A stretch of 64,000 nucleotides of DNA. Origin: Lichenibacterium minor. Lineage in GTDB: Bacteria; Pseudomonadota; Alphaproteobacteria; Rhizobiales; Beijerinckiaceae. Position numbers and translations under genes: made by a program. Shown here piece after piece: positions 63,271 through 64,000 of the stretch (position 1 is the stretch's first letter; every line of letters begins with the position of its first letter). The DNA lies in NCBI RefSeq assembly GCF_004137685.1, contig NZ_QYBB01000002.1, positions 1-64,000 on the forward strand, read 5' to 3'. A model generated the notes under the pieces. The model ran no database searches and was not told where the DNA came from. It was given only the letters and a program-made list of their open reading frames with translations.

Positions 63271-63355
63271 GCCGCTCACTCGGCGGCAGTGCCGAGGATG
63301 CCGCCGCTCACTCGGCGGCGGTGCCGAGGAAGCCGCCGCTCACTCGGCGGCAGTG
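63271..63355. repeat. 32-bp tandem repeat covering the rplS stop codon
   Basis: Units start at 63271, 63303 and 63335 (the last partial, about 21 bases), each beginning GCCGCTCACTCGGCGGC. The units differ at two or three bases. The rplS stop lies in the third unit, and the other two carry the same in-phase-looking stop sequence downstream. It looks like a local duplication of the end of rplS. Confidence 0.75.
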
Positions 63356-63765
63356 GTCTTCGCGTTCTTCTGCTTGGCCTTGGCGAGGTTCTTGGCCTTG
63401 GCCACGGTGTCGACGCGCTCGGCGATGCGGGCCGACTTGCCGCGGCGGTCGCGCAGGTAATACAGCTTGGCGCGGCGCACCTTGCCGCGACGGACGACCT
63501 TGATGGAGTCGATGTTCGGCGAATAGACCGGGAAGACGCGCTCGACGCCCTCGCCGTAGGAGATCTTGCGGACCGTGAAGGACTCCTGGAGGCCGCCGCC
63601 GGTGCGGGCGATGACGACGCCCTCGTAGGCCTGCACGCGGGACCGCTCGCCTTCCTTGACCTTCACGTTCACCACCACGGTGTCGCCGGGCTGGAACTCG
63701 GGGATGGTCTTGCCGGCGGAAACGCGCTGCATCTCCTCGGCGTTGATAATCGCGATGATGTCCAT
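63340..63765 (-). CDS. rplS: 50S ribosomal protein L19
   Basis: A 141-residue ribosomal protein at the 30S-50S interface. [52 protein letters not shown] and [20 protein letters not shown] are the conserved L19 blocks. The C-terminal Lys/Ala tail (about residues 115-141, ending KTTAAE) is longer than the roughly 115-residue E. coli protein, as common in Rhizobiales. GAAGGA precedes the ATG (complement of 63763-63765). The usual upstream neighbour trmD is absent; an MFS-type gene end stands there. Confidence 0.97.
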   Translation of the reverse strand: MDIIAIINAEEMQRVSAGKTIPEFQPGDTVVVNVKVKEGERSRVQAYEGVVIARTGGGLQESFTVRKISYGEGVERVFPVYSPNIDSIKVVRRGKVRRAKLYYLRDRRGKSARIAERVDTVAKAKNLAKAKQKNAKTTAAE

Positions 63766-63837
63766 GGATCGTCCTTCGCCGGAGGCCGCCTTGAGGCAGC
63801 CGCGTTTCGGCTCGCTGTTATGAGTTGAGGGCGCGTC

Positions 63838-64000
63838 CTACAACGGCGACGATGGCTTGTCGACCGGTTTCGCTGGCCGGGACGCGCCGCGCGGACCTGC
63901 GCCGCGCCCCAGCCCCGGCGCCAGGACCAGCGCCAGCCCGCACAGCGCCGCCATGACCCAGAAAGCGCGGATGCCGAGGCCCGCGTAGAGGTAGCCCGAC
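63838..64000 (-). CDS. 3' end of an MFS-type transporter (partial)
   Basis: The last 53 codons of a gene that enters from the right edge. The readable part has SGYLYAGLGIRAFWVMAALC and LALVLAP, a final membrane segment preceded by a short loop, as at the C-terminus of MFS permeases. A Lys/Pro/Ser tail then leads to a TAG stop (complement of 63838-63840). The family call rests on this short piece only. It runs toward rplS with 72 bases between. Confidence 0.5.
   Translation of the reverse strand, partial: SGYLYAGLGIRAFWVMAALCGLALVLAPGLGRGAGPRGASRPAKPVDKPSSPL

Noticed and set aside
63271..63355. Short CRISPR-like repeat array
   Set aside because: Units are directly adjacent 32-bp copies without spacers and include the rplS stop codon. 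It is a plain tandem duplication.

Overview
This window is chromosomal DNA, about 72% G+C by eye, from an alphaproteobacterium, most likely of the order Hyphomicrobiales (Rhizobiales). The support is: the leuS-lptE overlap; ubiE-ubiB divergent from mutM; a small membrane protein translationally coupled to xerD; minCDE preceded by TTAA-N7-TTAA sites of the CtrA type; rplS followed by leuC; and a nitrate reductase fused to a sulfite-reductase-type flavoprotein. The genus cannot be fixed from sequence alone; Methylobacterium/Beijerinckiaceae/Lichenibacterium-like relatives are an inference. Most of the window is ordinary core and transport DNA. I see no rRNA, tRNA, CRISPR array, prophage or complete insertion sequence.

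Layout. 0-7 kb: a small lipoprotein, a LysR regulator, an ABC1/UbiB-family kinase, an EEP-type hydrolase that converges on and overlaps a cardiolipin synthase, two small unknown genes, and a secreted Cys-containing gene broken by a one-base frameshift. 7.5-10.3 kb: a LysR regulator, a more AT-rich stretch with a doubtful ORF, then a LysE/RhtB exporter coupled to a ThrH-like phosphatase. 10.5-14.3 kb: leuS, lptE and a DUF5872/SAP-like gene. 14.5-20.1 kb: a galactofuranose-type sugar ABC importer (ytfQ-ytfR-ytfT-yjfF) with a FadR/DgoR-type GntR regulator. 20.2-22.5 kb: xerD and a PAS/XRE pair. 22.6-26 kb: ubiB, ubiE, mutM. 26-33.6 kb: a PAS-GAF-PAS histidine kinase, a dienelactone hydrolase, argS, a phosphohexomutase and a LacI regulator. 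33.6-36 kb: ornithine cyclodeaminase and arginase (arginine to ornithine to proline).

36-43.3 kb is the most interesting block. A FecBCD/MolABC-like metal or oxyanion importer lies back to back with a 1379-residue protein that joins a complete molybdopterin nitrate reductase to a flavodoxin-FAD-NADPH reductase. A near-consensus sigma-54 promoter precedes it. The arrangement suggests a one-polypeptide NADPH:nitrate assimilatory reductase with a neighbouring importer that may supply metal.

43.4-50.2 kb: a PAS-GGDEF cyclase, a CcdA-like/thioredoxin-like pair, an alpha/beta-hydrolase-fold protein whose nucleophile is Ala, an orphan Liv-type binding protein, and minCDE under putative CtrA control. 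50.2-53 kb: a perfect 25-bp hairpin, an acyltransferase and several small proteins. 52.9-58.5 kb: a TetR regulator divergent from an emrA-emrB-NodT tripartite efflux operon. The EmrA homologue has an unusual charged cytoplasmic N-terminal extension of about 145 residues. 58.5-61.7 kb: a large secreted protein coupled to a DUF3142 lipoprotein. 61.7-64 kb: leuC, rplS (stop region tandemly repeated) and the 3' end of an MFS-type gene.

Many long open frames opposite or out of phase with these genes are high-G+C shadows and are omitted.
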